The notes: generated from the sequence alone by a model not told the origin. A stretch of DNA of 62,409 nucleotides from Bacteroidales bacterium (GCA_025358455.1 JANYJP010000056.1:1-62409); one strand, 5' to 3'; positions 28,966 through 38,333 are shown, numbered from the stretch's first letter. Numbers and translations: made by a program.

Positions 28966-29958
28966 TTAGTCAATATTAAGCACATTCCAAATCATATCCT
29001 TCAGGGCGACAATACCCTGACCTGTAAGCGAAGATATGAATAGCCGCGGAATATCCGGCAGATCATGTCTGATTTCATTCATAAGCTCTTCATCGAGCAT
29101 ATCGGACTTTGAAATTGCCAGAACACGCTTTTTATCAAGCAGTTCGGGGTTATACATTTTCAATTCTGTTAACAGTATCTCATATTCCTCCTTTATGTTT
29201 TTGCTATCGGCAGGAACCATAAAAAGGAGCATTGAATTTCTTTCAATATGTCGTAAAAATCTTATCCCCAATCCCTTACCTTCATGTGCCCCCTCAATAA
29301 TGCCAGGGATATCAGCCATTACAAATGACTTTTCATCGCGATAACTGACAATTCCGAGGTTTGGGACAAGAGTTGTAAAGGCGTAATCTGCAATTTTAGG
29401 TTTTGCTGCAGATACCACCGATAAAAGTGTTGATTTTCCTGCGTTTGGAAAGCCGACCAGCCCTACATCAGCCAGTATCTTAAGTTCGAGTATGAATTCT
29501 TCTTCGATTCCCGGTTCACCGGGTTGGGCGTAACGAGGAGTCTGGTTTGTGGGTGATTTGAAGTGAACATTCCCCTGACCTCCCCTTCCACCTTTGGCAA
29601 GTATCTTCTCTTCGCCGTTCACAGTGATCTCAAACAGGACCTCCCCGGTTTTACCATGTTTTGCGACTGTACCAAGAGGGACATCTACCGTAATGTCTTT
29701 ACCTTCGGCGCCGGAGGACTGTTGTCTGCTGCCTCCAACTCCATGGCCGGCAAAAATATGACGCTGATACTTAAGGTGTAAAAGAGTCCACATCTGATCA
29801 TTACCTCTCAGAATTATGTGACCTCCTCTACCGCCATCGCCGCCATCAGGTCCGCCTTTGGGTTCAAATTTCTCCCTGCGGAAATGGGCAGATCCTGCTC
29901 CCCCGTTTCCCGACTGGCAATAAATTTTTACATAATCAACAAAGTTTGATCCGGACAT
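28966..29958 (-). CDS. obg: GTPase Obg (CgtA), ribosome assembly
   Basis: An essential GTPase that binds the 50S subunit and couples ribosome maturation to stress signalling. The protein has 330 residues. The N-terminal glycine-rich Obg fold is obvious ([20 protein letters not shown]). The G domain has the P-loop GFPNAGKST, switch [12 protein letters not shown], the G3 motif [16 protein letters not shown] and an AISKSD G4 motif. It lacks the long C-terminal extension of some orthologues, as is usual in Bacteroidota. The 164-base gap upstream separates it from adk. Confidence 0.96.
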   Translation of the reverse strand: MSGSNFVDYVKIYCQSGNGGAGSAHFRREKFEPKGGPDGGDGGRGGHIILRGNDQMWTLLHLKYQRHIFAGHGVGGSRQQSSGAEGKDITVDVPLGTVAKHGKTGEVLFEITVNGEEKILAKGGRGGQGNVHFKSPTNQTPRYAQPGEPGIEEEFILELKILADVGLVGFPNAGKSTLLSVVSAAKPKIADYAFTTLVPNLGIVSYRDEKSFVMADIPGIIEGAHEGKGLGIRFLRHIERNSMLLFMVPADSKNIKEEYEILLTELKMYNPELLDKKRVLAISKSDMLDEELMNEIRHDLPDIPRLFISSLTGQGIVALKDMIWNVLNID

Positions 29959-30122
29959 TACTTTTGATATAAAGAACTATAACTTAATAACATTCAACAA
30001 TTTATTAGCCTCATTTGTTTCAGTGAAACCTGAAATTCAACCCCAAATCTCAAATTTCTCTCCTTCGCGCAGCCTCTTCGGCGAAGCAAAACAGGGTGGC
30101 ATAGGGTGTAGAAATAAGGGAA

Positions 30123-30698
30123 TTAAATCAGTTTCTTCATATAATCGGAAAGTCTCTTGAAGATATCGTTGATGGTACCCATTCCATTAACAGGCTGATA
30201 TATTCCTTTCTGATTACAATATTGAATTATCGGTTCTGTTTTTTCCTTATAAACTTCAATCCTGTTTTCAATAACTGCCGGATCCTTATCATCAGGTCTT
30301 CCTGATAATTCAGCCCTGGCAATTAATCTTTTAACAAGTTCATCATGATCAACATCAAGAACAAGCATTTTATCGATCTTCATGCCCCTGTCATTCAGCA
30401 TTTTCTCCAGTGAAACAGTTTGTGCAACCGTTCGTGGGAACCCATCAAACAGGAATCCGAAAGATCCTTTACTGTTATCAATTTTATATGCAATCATCTC
30501 AATAACAACCTCATCCGGTACCAGTTCTCCTTTTGACATGATCAGACTCATTTTCTTGCCAAGTTCGGTGCCTGCTGTAATTTCAGCGCGCAGCATATCG
30601 CCTGTTGAAAGATGAAGAAGATTGAATTTCTCAGCCAGTCTTACGGACTGTGTTCCCTTACCTGAACCGGGAGGACCAAAAATCAGAAAATTAACCAT
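30123..30698 (-). CDS. adk: Adenylate kinase (short-lid form)
   Basis: Interconverts ATP + AMP and two ADP. The 191-residue length and the RAELSGRPDD lid region, with no zinc-finger LID insertion, mark the short form found in Bacteroidota. The P-loop GPPGSGKGT is at residues 8-16, the AMP-binding motif LSTGDMLRAEI follows, and FLFDGFPRTVAQ is the family signature. It lies 50 bases downstream of hpt on the same strand, so the two purine genes are likely one unit. Confidence 0.96.
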   Translation of the reverse strand: MVNFLIFGPPGSGKGTQSVRLAEKFNLLHLSTGDMLRAEITAGTELGKKMSLIMSKGELVPDEVVIEMIAYKIDNSKGSFGFLFDGFPRTVAQTVSLEKMLNDRGMKIDKMLVLDVDHDELVKRLIARAELSGRPDDKDPAVIENRIEVYKEKTEPIIQYCNQKGIYQPVNGMGTINDIFKRLSDYMKKLI

Positions 30699-30748
30699 AG
30701 ATTAAAAAATTAAAATTGAATATTGTGTTTGTTACCAGTACTTTTACT

Positions 30749-31288
30749 TCATTCTGGTATTAAAGTATAAATAGAAGGCAGATTACGCCCGTATCCGTTA
30801 TAGTCAAGACCATACCCCACCACAAAATCATTCGGGATTTCAATTCCTACATAATCCAAAGGAATTTTTTTCTTATAAGCTTCAGGTTTATAGAGCATTG
30901 TAGCAATTTTGATCTCGAATGCTTTTCTAATAATAAGCTCATCCACTATACGTTCAAGTGTATTTCCTGTATCAACTATATCCTCAATAACAATAATTGT
31001 TTTGTTTCTTATATCTTCATTCCAGCCTATCAGTTCCTTGATGGTTCCCGAGGAGGTTGTTCCTTCGTATGATGCAAGCTTTACAAAGGATATTCTTGCT
31101 TCAAGATTGATTCGTCTGAAAAGATCGGCTGCAAAAAGAAATGCACCGTTCAGAATTCCCAGGAATACCACATCTTTTCCTGCCAGGTCTTTATTTAACT
31201 GCTTTGCAAGTTGTTCAATCCTTAATTGTATTGTCTCTTCCGGAATAAATTCTCTGAATGTTTTATCTAGTATACGGATTTCTTTCAT
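30749..31288 (-). CDS. hpt: Hypoxanthine phosphoribosyltransferase
   Basis: Purine salvage enzyme that joins hypoxanthine (or guanine) to PRPP to give IMP or GMP. It has 179 residues. The PRPP-binding motif IVIEDIVDTGNTLE is at about residues 96-109, FLGILNGAFLFAADL is the N-terminal loop, and VGYGLDYNGYGRNLP is the C-terminal signature of HPRTs. It is transcribed divergently from purE, separated by 91 bases. A TATTTTCG at 31317-31324 on the minus strand is one mismatch from the -7 consensus. Confidence 0.95.
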   Translation of the reverse strand: MKEIRILDKTFREFIPEETIQLRIEQLAKQLNKDLAGKDVVFLGILNGAFLFAADLFRRINLEARISFVKLASYEGTTSSGTIKELIGWNEDIRNKTIIVIEDIVDTGNTLERIVDELIIRKAFEIKIATMLYKPEAYKKKIPLDYVGIEIPNDFVVGYGLDYNGYGRNLPSIYTLIPE

Positions 31289-31338
31289 GAAGACAATTTT
31301 GAATTGTTAGGCGCTGCGAAAATATGAAAATAATACCT

Positions 31339-31346
31339 TATTTTTG
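31339..31346 (+). promoter_or_regulatory. Bacteroidota -7 promoter element upstream of purE
   Basis: TATTTTTG matches TAnnTTTG exactly and lies 33 bases before the purE ATG in the divergent hpt/purE gap. No good -33 TTTG at the right distance was found. Confidence 0.45.
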
Positions 31347-31379
31347 TCCTTATCAGCAAGTTAAATTAAAAAAAATTAA

Positions 31380-31886
31380 ATGGAACCAATTGTCAGCATC
31401 ATAATGGGAAGCACTTCCGACCTGCCTGTGATGGAGAAGGCAGCCGAGATCCTGAATAGTTTCAGTATCCCTTTTGAGATGAATGCCCTGTCTGCGCACA
31501 GAACCCCTGACGAGGTTGAGAAATTTGCCAAAAATGCTGCAGGTCGCGGAATAAAAGTTATTATCGCTGCTGCCGGAATGGCAGCGCATCTTCCGGGAGT
31601 TATTGCTTCAATGACTCCCCTGCCAGTTATCGGAGTACCAATAAAGGCTTCGCTTGAAGGCCTTGATTCTATTTTTTCAATCCTACAGATGCCTCCCGGG
31701 ATACCTGTTGCAACAGTAGGTGTTAATGCTGCTCAAAATGCAGGGATCCTTGCTGCCCAGATTATTGCCACCGGTGATAAGTCAATGATGAATGAGGTAA
31801 TAAAATACAAGGAATCTCTTAAAAAGAAGATCGTTCAGGCAAATGAAGAACTGAAAGCAGTAAAATATCAATACAAAACAAACTAA
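31380..31886 (+). CDS. purE: 5-(carboxyamino)imidazole ribonucleotide mutase
   Basis: Class I PurE, which converts N5-CAIR to CAIR in de novo purine synthesis. It has 168 residues. The GSTSDLPVM motif at residues 10-18 binds the phosphate, and SAHRTPDEV carries the catalytic histidine. AAAGMAAHLPGVIASMTPLPVIGVPI is the active-site loop region, given here as motif blocks AAAGMAAHLPGV and PVIGVP. No purK lies next to it. The start codon follows an A-rich leader without a clear Shine-Dalgarno site, as is common in Bacteroidota. Confidence 0.96.
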   Translation: MEPIVSIIMGSTSDLPVMEKAAEILNSFSIPFEMNALSAHRTPDEVEKFAKNAAGRGIKVIIAAAGMAAHLPGVIASMTPLPVIGVPIKASLEGLDSIFSILQMPPGIPVATVGVNAAQNAGILAAQIIATGDKSMMNEVIKYKESLKKKIVQANEELKAVKYQYKTN

Positions 31887-31961
31887 GTGCCTAAAGTGCC
31901 TGGGGTGATGAACTTTAGTTCACTTCAAACTTTTTTTGTATCTTAGCATTGAAATAATTTT

Positions 31962-32789
31962 TTGAAACAGTTGAGCTCGCTGCTAAAAATATCTGTTTCT
32001 GTTTTACTAATATTTTCCTCTTTATCCGCTTCCGGGGGCGATCCGTATCGCCCATCTGCAGGAGCCCGTGAAGCAGGAATGGGATACGTTTGTGTTATGA
32101 AAAACTCATTCTGGTCCTCATTCCATAATCAGGCAGCGCTCGCTTATAATAACTCTTATTCTATCGGATTCAATTATGAAAACAGGTTCGGTCTGAAAGA
32201 ACTTGGGACCCGCACTGCCGCCATTACAATACCTGCATGGAAAACTTCACTAGGTGCTGTTTATAGTTATTTCGGGTATCCTGATTTCCGAAGGGAAATG
32301 GCAGGATTGTCATGCGGGTTAAAACTTTCTGATGTATTAGCAGCAGGGGTGCAGGTTGACTATTTTTCTGAAAAAACAGCAGGAGAATATGATAATAAAT
32401 ACCAGCTGACATGCGAGATGGGAATTCTATTCCACGCATCTGAAAATATAAGGTTAGGTATTCATATTTTCAACCCGGTTCCAAAATCATTGGTTAAAAA
32501 TAATTTGCCTTCAATTCTACGGGTTGGTGCCGGAACCGATCTAAGTAAAACTCTTTTTGCAGGAGTGGAGGCCGAAATGAGTACCAGGAGCAAACTGATA
32601 ATCAGAACCGGGTTTGAGTACGAAGCGGCGAAAAAGTTCTGGATGAGGGGAGGATTTAGTACTGATAATAATTCATTCAGTTTCGGGTTGGGATATCTTG
32701 CAAAAGTAGTATCGATAGATTTAGGTTTTTCAACCCATGAAAAGCTTGGAATTACTTCCTCAGCATCATTGATTTTTATAATCCATTAA
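31962..32789 (+). CDS. Outer-membrane barrel protein (PorV/PorQ-like)
   Basis: A 275-residue protein with a signal peptide (LLKISVSVLLIFSSLSASGG). The first possible start after the in-frame TGA at 31950 that retains the signal peptide is TTG at 31962, because the first ATG would begin at residue 40. The mature N-terminus, SAGAREAGMGYVCVM and SSFHNQAALA, is the pattern of the PorV/FadL-like barrels of Bacteroidota. It is followed by alternating strands such as YSIGFNYENRFG and FSFGLGYLA. PorV-type proteins help T9SS cargo leave the OM, but PorQ-like paralogues with other roles are common, so no symbol is given. It is 6 bases upstream of the HhH-barrel gene and likely co-transcribed. Confidence 0.75.
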   Translation: MKQLSSLLKISVSVLLIFSSLSASGGDPYRPSAGAREAGMGYVCVMKNSFWSSFHNQAALAYNNSYSIGFNYENRFGLKELGTRTAAITIPAWKTSLGAVYSYFGYPDFRREMAGLSCGLKLSDVLAAGVQVDYFSEKTAGEYDNKYQLTCEMGILFHASENIRLGIHIFNPVPKSLVKNNLPSILRVGAGTDLSKTLFAGVEAEMSTRSKLIIRTGFEYEAAKKFWMRGGFSTDNNSFSFGLGYLAKVVSIDLGFSTHEKLGITSSASLIFIIH

Positions 32790-32795
32790 TCAATA

Positions 32796-34778
32796 ATGAA
32801 ACCCCTTATTATCACTTCTGTTCTATTTCTGATTTTTACAATAGATCCGGTTCGTGTATTTGGGCAGTCTGAAAAACTATCAGAGATTATTATTGATATA
32901 GCGGAAGACCTTGCGTCAGACGATTCTGATCCTGAGTCTGTTACGACTTATATCGAACATCTCCAGGATCTTGCTGAAAATCCTGTCAGGATAAATTCAG
33001 CCGGAGAAGAGGAAATTACACGGCTTTTCTTTCTCACTGATTTCCAGGTAAAAGCGCTTGCTGATTATTCTCATTCCACCGGAAAGATCATCTCTGTATT
33101 TGAAATAGTCAACATTCCCGGATTTAATAAAGAAACCGTCGAAATGATGTTACCATTCATTCGTCTTGATAACAATACGAGGATCTATTCCGATTCTGTA
33201 AGATGGAGGAATACTTTAATTACAAATCTCTCGGACAGACCTTCGAATGACGATACATCATCCTTAGGTTCGTCATTGAAAATATTAAGCAAATACAAAT
33301 TTACAGCAGGGACTTTCTCAGGTGGGGTTTCAGTTGAAAAAGATCCAGGCGAGAAATTTCTCACAGGCATCCCTCCTCTTCCTGACTTTTTCTCAGCCAA
33401 CCTGGCTTACACTGGAAAAGGGGCTATACACAAAATAATAATTGGCGATTTCTCTGCACGATTCGGACTTGGAACAAACATTAATACAGGTATCAGGACT
33501 GGCCTTTCACTTACTGCGCCCGGCTATATGTCGGCCAAAAATGAAATCAGGCAGTACACATCAACTGATGAAAACAACTTTTTCAGGGGCATGGCAGCTG
33601 AATTTTCACTTGGAAACCTTGGGGTGTCATTACTATATTCCAGAAACGTTTCAGATGCAACCCTTGGCTCATTATCAGGTTCTTCCGGGGGCTATATTGA
33701 AAGTTTCTACATGGCCGGTTTACATAATACATCCACGCTGATCCTCAAAAAAGATGCAGTTACCGACGTGACTTATGGCATTAATCTCCTATACAATTTT
33801 AATAATATAAAGATGGGTATTGCATTGTCTGAAGACAGGTTTTCTCTGCCGGTCATTCCCGCAACAAATAAATTGGAAGCAGTATTTGATTTTACCGGAG
33901 AAACAAACTCAATATACTCAATATATTATAACAGCCTTGTTAAAAGAATTTTGTTATATGGAGAACTCTCAACAAATAAATCATTCAGGTATGCTTTTGT
34001 GCAGGGAGTGTCATTCAGGCCCTCTGACCGTTTAACCATTAATTTTCTCTACCGAAACTATGAGGCAGGTTATGTCAGTTTTCATGGTAAGGGACCGGGC
34101 AACAGCTCAACAACAGGAAATGAACAGGGGATTCTTGGAAATTTCACATTTGAAGCTGCCAGACACATTTTTATTAGCGCCGGATGCGACATTCAAAATT
34201 TTTCCTGGTTAAGATACCGTTGTAGTTCTCCGTCAGGTGGGATGAAACAGGAAATAAGAGTAAAATTTCTGCCGGCAGAAAAGGTAACAATCGAAGCTTC
34301 TTTTGCTTACCGGGTTACAATGATTGATGATGCTCAAACCATTGGAATTCCTGAACTAACTGAGATCATCTCAAGAAGTATAAAAGGCTCTGCCCGATAC
34401 TATCTAAATGATAATCTTACGTTTGGAACCCGAATCGATTTTAAGGTAGTTGATCCGTCAGGAAGCAGGGGAATGCTTCTGTTGCAGGATATTGTTTACC
34501 GGTTCAGGCATGTTCCTGTCACAATATGGTTCAGGTATTGCCTGTTCAAAACTGATGACTGGGATTCAAGATTATACACATATGAAAATGACTTGCTGAA
34601 TAGTTTCAGTATTCCTGCTTTAGCCGGAGAAGGCAGCCGGAGTTACCTTATGGCAAAATGGGAAATAAACGATAAGGCTGAGATCAGATTTAAATATGGG
34701 ATAACATCCTTGAAAGAAACCAGTTATACTTTTGAGAACAGGAACGAAATTAAGTTTCAGTTAAAAGTATTTTTTTAA
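32796..34778 (+). CDS. Outer-membrane protein with helix-hairpin-helix domain
   Basis: A 660-residue exported protein with a signal peptide ending RVFGQ. Residues ~50-125 carry two ComEA-like helix-hairpin-helix units (PVRINSAGEEEITRLFFLTD and SVFEIVNIPGFNKETVEMM). The remaining ~530 residues alternate aromatic-rich strands (GAIHKIIIGDFSARFGLG, VSLLYSRNV, RILLYGELSTNKS, VTIWFRYCLF) and end in a terminal strand KFQLKVFF. This is a beta-barrel pattern of the OM. HhH domains usually bind DNA non-specifically; finding one in front of an OM barrel is known in Bacteroidota genomes, but the function is not established. The gene converges with recJ. Confidence 0.78.
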   Translation: MKPLIITSVLFLIFTIDPVRVFGQSEKLSEIIIDIAEDLASDDSDPESVTTYIEHLQDLAENPVRINSAGEEEITRLFFLTDFQVKALADYSHSTGKIISVFEIVNIPGFNKETVEMMLPFIRLDNNTRIYSDSVRWRNTLITNLSDRPSNDDTSSLGSSLKILSKYKFTAGTFSGGVSVEKDPGEKFLTGIPPLPDFFSANLAYTGKGAIHKIIIGDFSARFGLGTNINTGIRTGLSLTAPGYMSAKNEIRQYTSTDENNFFRGMAAEFSLGNLGVSLLYSRNVSDATLGSLSGSSGGYIESFYMAGLHNTSTLILKKDAVTDVTYGINLLYNFNNIKMGIALSEDRFSLPVIPATNKLEAVFDFTGETNSIYSIYYNSLVKRILLYGELSTNKSFRYAFVQGVSFRPSDRLTINFLYRNYEAGYVSFHGKGPGNSSTTGNEQGILGNFTFEAARHIFISAGCDIQNFSWLRYRCSSPSGGMKQEIRVKFLPAEKVTIEASFAYRVTMIDDAQTIGIPELTEIISRSIKGSARYYLNDNLTFGTRIDFKVVDPSGSRGMLLLQDIVYRFRHVPVTIWFRYCLFKTDDWDSRLYTYENDLLNSFSIPALAGEGSRSYLMAKWEINDKAEIRFKYGITSLKETSYTFENRNEIKFQLKVFF

Positions 34779-34813
34779 GTTCTACTTATCTCCCTTTCAT
34801 CCCATTCTCCCCT

Positions 34814-36550
34814 TCACTCTTTCACCCCATTCTTTTCAATGGGTGTTTTAATATCTCTTACATTCAGCTGCAAGTTCCTGTTTCCCCGGAACTCATTCAT
34901 CTCCAGCGAGTAACATATATCAAAAGGGTTTCCACCTTTAATATATTCAAAATGGTTTGCCTGGCTGAAAGCTATAGCATGGAAGCTCCTCTGACCCGTC
35001 GATTCCTGGCAAAGATCAAGTTTAAGATGTTCACCACTTGATCCTACCATACGTCCCGATCCGGTATCAAATACGTTCCGTGATACAAATACCGGTGACA
35101 TATTTTCAGGGCCGAATGGCTGGAACTGGCTCATTATTTTGAAAAAATCTTCATTTATTTCGGAAAATGAAAGTTCAGTATCAATAAAAATCCTTGGTAC
35201 AAGTTGCTCTTCGGTTATTGTGCTGCTTACATACTGCTCAAACCTATCCATGAAAGGTCTGATGTTTTCCTTTTTCAAAGTAAGTCCTGCTGCAAACATA
35301 TGTCCTCCGAAACTCTCAAGAAGATCGCTGCATGCTTCAATTGCCTGGTACAGATCATAACCATGTACCGATCTTGCAGAACCTGTGGCAAAACCATTAG
35401 ATTCTGTAAGGATGACCGTTGGACGGTAATAAGTTTCAATTAACCTTGAAGCGACTATTCCAATAACCCCCTTTTTCCACAATGGGTTATAAAGCACTGT
35501 AGTTCTTGAATTTACAGTCCTTTGATCTTCAGCTATCATCCTCATTGCCTCAGTTGTGATTAAACGATCAACACTGCGTCGTTCAATATTAAAACTATTT
35601 ATCTCTTTACTTATACCGGTTGCCAGAAGAGTATCACTGGACACAAGCAGGTCAACCGCTTTGCTTCCTGTTTCCATTCTGCCGGCAGCATTGATTCTAG
35701 GTCCAATTTTGAAGACAACATCTTCAATTGTCAGTGCTTTAGTTACTTCCGATTCCCTGATTAGTTCTTTAAGTCCGATACGGGGAGATTCATTAAGTCT
35801 TTTAAGCCCGAAGTAGGCCATTACTCTGTTCTCTCCTGTAATAGGAACGATATCGGATGCAATACTAACGGCAACAAGGTCAAGATAATGTGCAATTTTA
35901 CTAAATGGTATTCCATGTACTCTTGAGTAGGCTTGTATCAGTTTGAATCCTACGCCACAACCGGAAAGATCTTTATATGGATAAGTACAGGATGGCTGTT
36001 TGGGGTCAAGTACGGCAAGAGCTTTAGGTATCTCATCACCCGGATAATGATGATCGCAGATGATAACATCAAGTCCCTTTGTACGTGCATATTTAACTTT
36101 TTCAACTGCTTTAATACCACAGTCGAGAGTTATCACCACCTTGCAATTATTCTGATATGCAAAATCCAGCCCCTGAAATGAGACACCGTAACCTTCTTTA
36201 TATCTGTCAGGTATATAATACTCAACGTTTGAATACTGATCTTTCAAAAATGAATACATTAGTGCAACAGCAGTCGTGCCATCCACATCATAATCTCCAT
36301 AAACCAGAATTCTTTCATTTTTCTTTATTGCAGTTGAAATTCTGTCAACAGCAATATTCATATCTTTCATCAGAAACGGATCGTGAAGGAAGTCGAGGCT
36401 GGGCTTAAAAAAGGCCGTTGCCTCATCAGCCGAGGTTATATTCCGCTGGACCATTAGATTAGCAAGAGATTCTGACACGCTGAGAATCCCTGCAAGTTGC
36501 TTAACAACAGCAGTTTCTCCCTTATTCTTCACTACCCATCTCTTTTCCAT
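34814..36550 (-). CDS. recJ: Single-stranded-DNA-specific exonuclease RecJ
   Basis: A 5'-to-3' ssDNA exonuclease used in RecF-pathway recombination and base-excision and mismatch repair. It has 578 residues. DHH-superfamily motifs are clear: YGDYDVDGTTAVAL (motif I), DVIICDHHYPGDEIP (DHH motif), ASDIVPITGENR (motif IV), and the DHHA1-domain GGHMFAAGLTL. The C-terminal ~110 residues form the OB-fold that binds ssDNA. It starts 4 bases after the lipB stop, so it is expressed with the lipoylation genes, probably by position only. Confidence 0.96.
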   Translation of the reverse strand: MEKRWVVKNKGETAVVKQLAGILSVSESLANLMVQRNITSADEATAFFKPSLDFLHDPFLMKDMNIAVDRISTAIKKNERILVYGDYDVDGTTAVALMYSFLKDQYSNVEYYIPDRYKEGYGVSFQGLDFAYQNNCKVVITLDCGIKAVEKVKYARTKGLDVIICDHHYPGDEIPKALAVLDPKQPSCTYPYKDLSGCGVGFKLIQAYSRVHGIPFSKIAHYLDLVAVSIASDIVPITGENRVMAYFGLKRLNESPRIGLKELIRESEVTKALTIEDVVFKIGPRINAAGRMETGSKAVDLLVSSDTLLATGISKEINSFNIERRSVDRLITTEAMRMIAEDQRTVNSRTTVLYNPLWKKGVIGIVASRLIETYYRPTVILTESNGFATGSARSVHGYDLYQAIEACSDLLESFGGHMFAAGLTLKKENIRPFMDRFEQYVSSTITEEQLVPRIFIDTELSFSEINEDFFKIMSQFQPFGPENMSPVFVSRNVFDTGSGRMVGSSGEHLKLDLCQESTGQRSFHAIAFSQANHFEYIKGGNPFDICYSLEMNEFRGNRNLQLNVRDIKTPIEKNGVKE

Positions 36551-36554
36551 CTTT

Positions 36555-37265
36555 TTACTGATTTACCCATTCAAGATCAAAAACCTTCTGCAGGTTTAAT
36601 CTTAGTTTGTTTTTTACTGAATCAAAATCCTGCTTTGTGCCCAACTCCTTTTCAAGTGAGGTAACTCCTTTATCTGTAAAACCGCAGGGGTTTATATTAT
36701 TAAAATAACTGAGGTCGGTATTCACATTAAAAGCAAATCCATGCATAGTAATGTACCTGCTTGCCCTTACCCCTATAGCGCAAATCTTCCTGGCTTTTCC
36801 CGGTGTTTCAGGATCAATCCACACGCCGGTTCCTCCTTCAAGCCGCGATGTTGCAACACCATATTCGCCAACAGTTCTGATTATAGCCTCCTCGAGTCTG
36901 TAAATATATTCCCTTAGTCCGATATTGAGAATCTCAAGATCAAAAATCGGATATCCTACAATTTGCCCGGGTCCATGATAAGTTATATCTCCTCCTCTGT
37001 CAACCTTGTAAAATGAGGCATCCTTTGCACGAAGTTGAATACTATTAAGCAGAAGGTTATCCTCCGATCCGCTTTTTCCAAGGGTGTATACATTAGGATG
37101 TTCTACAAAAATCAGCTCCCCGGATAGATTATTTCCGATATTATTGCCTGCCACGATTCCTTGTTTTTTGTGATCAACAAGTTTATTAAAGATTTCAACC
37201 TGAAGATCCCAGGTTTCCTTATAATCCTTTAGTCCAATATCCTTATATACAGTACTATAACTCAA
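36555..37265 (-). CDS. lipB: Octanoyl-[acyl-carrier-protein]-protein N-octanoyltransferase
   Basis: Moves the octanoyl chain from ACP to lipoyl-domain lysines, the first step of de novo lipoylation; the LipA product then adds sulfur. The 236 residues show the family motifs YKVDRGGDITYHGPGQ and KICAIGVRASRYITMHGFA, which contains the conserved lysine. The thioester-forming Cys lies in INPCGFTDKGVTSL. It is 39 bases downstream of lipA and 4 bases upstream of recJ. Confidence 0.95.
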   Translation of the reverse strand: MSYSTVYKDIGLKDYKETWDLQVEIFNKLVDHKKQGIVAGNNIGNNLSGELIFVEHPNVYTLGKSGSEDNLLLNSIQLRAKDASFYKVDRGGDITYHGPGQIVGYPIFDLEILNIGLREYIYRLEEAIIRTVGEYGVATSRLEGGTGVWIDPETPGKARKICAIGVRASRYITMHGFAFNVNTDLSYFNNINPCGFTDKGVTSLEKELGTKQDFDSVKNKLRLNLQKVFDLEWVNQ

Positions 37266-37304
37266 TTACGATTTTCTTGTTAAGTGTTGGTAATATAATA
37301 AATT

Positions 37305-38159
37305 TTAATGAGCTTTTACATGATTTTCAGCATGAAAAGATGACCTTACAAGAGGGCTGCTCTCAACAAAACCAAAGCCCATATCAAGAGCCCTGATTCT
37401 ATATTCTTCAAACTTTTCCGGTGTTATGTATTCCACAACTTGCATATAATCCAATCCTGGCTGAAGATATTGGCCAATAGTAAGAATTTTACAACCTGCA
37501 GCATATAGATCTATAATTGTTTGAGCTACTTCATCTTCTGTTTCACCCAGACCTAACATAAAACCCGATTTCGCAATCTTCCCTCTTTCATTGATGAATT
37601 TTATGACCTCAAGGCTTCTGTTATATTTTGCCTTGGTCCGAATGATGGGTGTAAGACGGCGTACTGTCTCAATATTATGAGAAATAACATCAGGACCGGC
37701 ATCAATAACCTTTTGAATATTTTCTAAATTCCCATCAAAATCGGGTATCAAAGTCTCTATTGTTATTTGTGGATTTACCTCCTTAATCCGTTTTATAGTA
37801 TCAGACCAGAAAGATGCTCCTCCGTCAGCCAGATCGTCGCGGTCAACAGAGGTGATAACACAATGTTTCAGCTGCATGGTTTTGATAGATCCGGCAAGTC
37901 TTTCTGGCTCATGTGGATCAGGAGGAAAAGGTTTTCCTGTTTTTGTAGCACAAAACTTACAGGCCCTGGTACATATATCTCCCAGAATCATAAAAGTAGC
38001 AGTACCGGCATTCCAGCATTCACCAATATTCGGACAATTCCCGCTTGTGCATATTGTATGAAGATGATTTTCCAAAACCACATGCTTCACCATCGTGTAA
38101 TTCTCTCCACTGGCTCTCTGCATCTTCAGCCATACCGGTAAACGCCTGCCTTTTACCAT
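37305..38159 (-). CDS. lipA: Lipoyl synthase
   Basis: A radical SAM enzyme that inserts two sulfurs into octanoyl chains bound to lipoyl domains. It has 284 residues. Both [4Fe-4S] clusters are visible: the auxiliary cluster ligands C37, C42 and C48 (CTSGNCPNIGEC) and the radical SAM cluster C63, C67 and C70 (CTRACKFC). The C-terminal RSSFHA supplies the serine ligand of the auxiliary cluster. A well-spaced promoter lies 22 bases upstream, divergent from fucI. Confidence 0.97.
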   Translation of the reverse strand: MVKGRRLPVWLKMQRASGENYTMVKHVVLENHLHTICTSGNCPNIGECWNAGTATFMILGDICTRACKFCATKTGKPFPPDPHEPERLAGSIKTMQLKHCVITSVDRDDLADGGASFWSDTIKRIKEVNPQITIETLIPDFDGNLENIQKVIDAGPDVISHNIETVRRLTPIIRTKAKYNRSLEVIKFINERGKIAKSGFMLGLGETEDEVAQTIIDLYAAGCKILTIGQYLQPGLDYMQVVEYITPEKFEEYRIRALDMGFGFVESSPLVRSSFHAENHVKAH

Positions 38160-38181
38160 TAAATTATAGTCTTTGAGGCGG

Positions 38182-38213
38182 CAAAGTTAGGACAATCCGC
38201 GTACATCAGCGAA
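38182..38213 (-). promoter_or_regulatory. Promoter of the lipA-lipB-recJ unit
   Basis: On the minus strand TAACTTTG (38189 to 38182) matches TAnnTTTG exactly. A TTCG (38213 to 38210) lies 20 bases upstream, one base off the -33 TTTG consensus. It fits the known Bacteroidota primary sigma factor promoter and leaves a short leader before the lipA ATG at 38159. Confidence 0.65.
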
Positions 38214-38280
38214 CTCAACGGAAAAAATTATTTTAGAAGAACCTCTGAAGACCATAATAAAAATTGTTGTTGAAAAAACT

Positions 38281-38288
38281 TATATTTG
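38281..38288 (+). promoter_or_regulatory. Bacteroidota -7 promoter element upstream of fucI
   Basis: TATATTTG matches TAnnTTTG exactly and lies 45 bases before the fucI ATG. A repeated TTGTTG at 38264-38269 is closer than the usual -33 spacing. The lipA promoter on the other strand lies about 70 bases away in the same gap. Confidence 0.5.
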
Positions 38289-38333
38289 TTAAGCTTCAAA
38301 TTAACTTTATGAATAAATAAAATATTAAATAAG

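Noticed and set aside
30045-30100. CTTCGC ... GCGAAG inverted repeat in the adk-obg gap
   Set aside because: A long loop and no T tail on either strand; could be chance in a GC-richer patch.
34826-34843. CCCATT/AATGGG hairpin near the end of recJ
   Set aside because: It lies inside the recJ coding sequence and has no T-rich tail, so it is not a convincing terminator.
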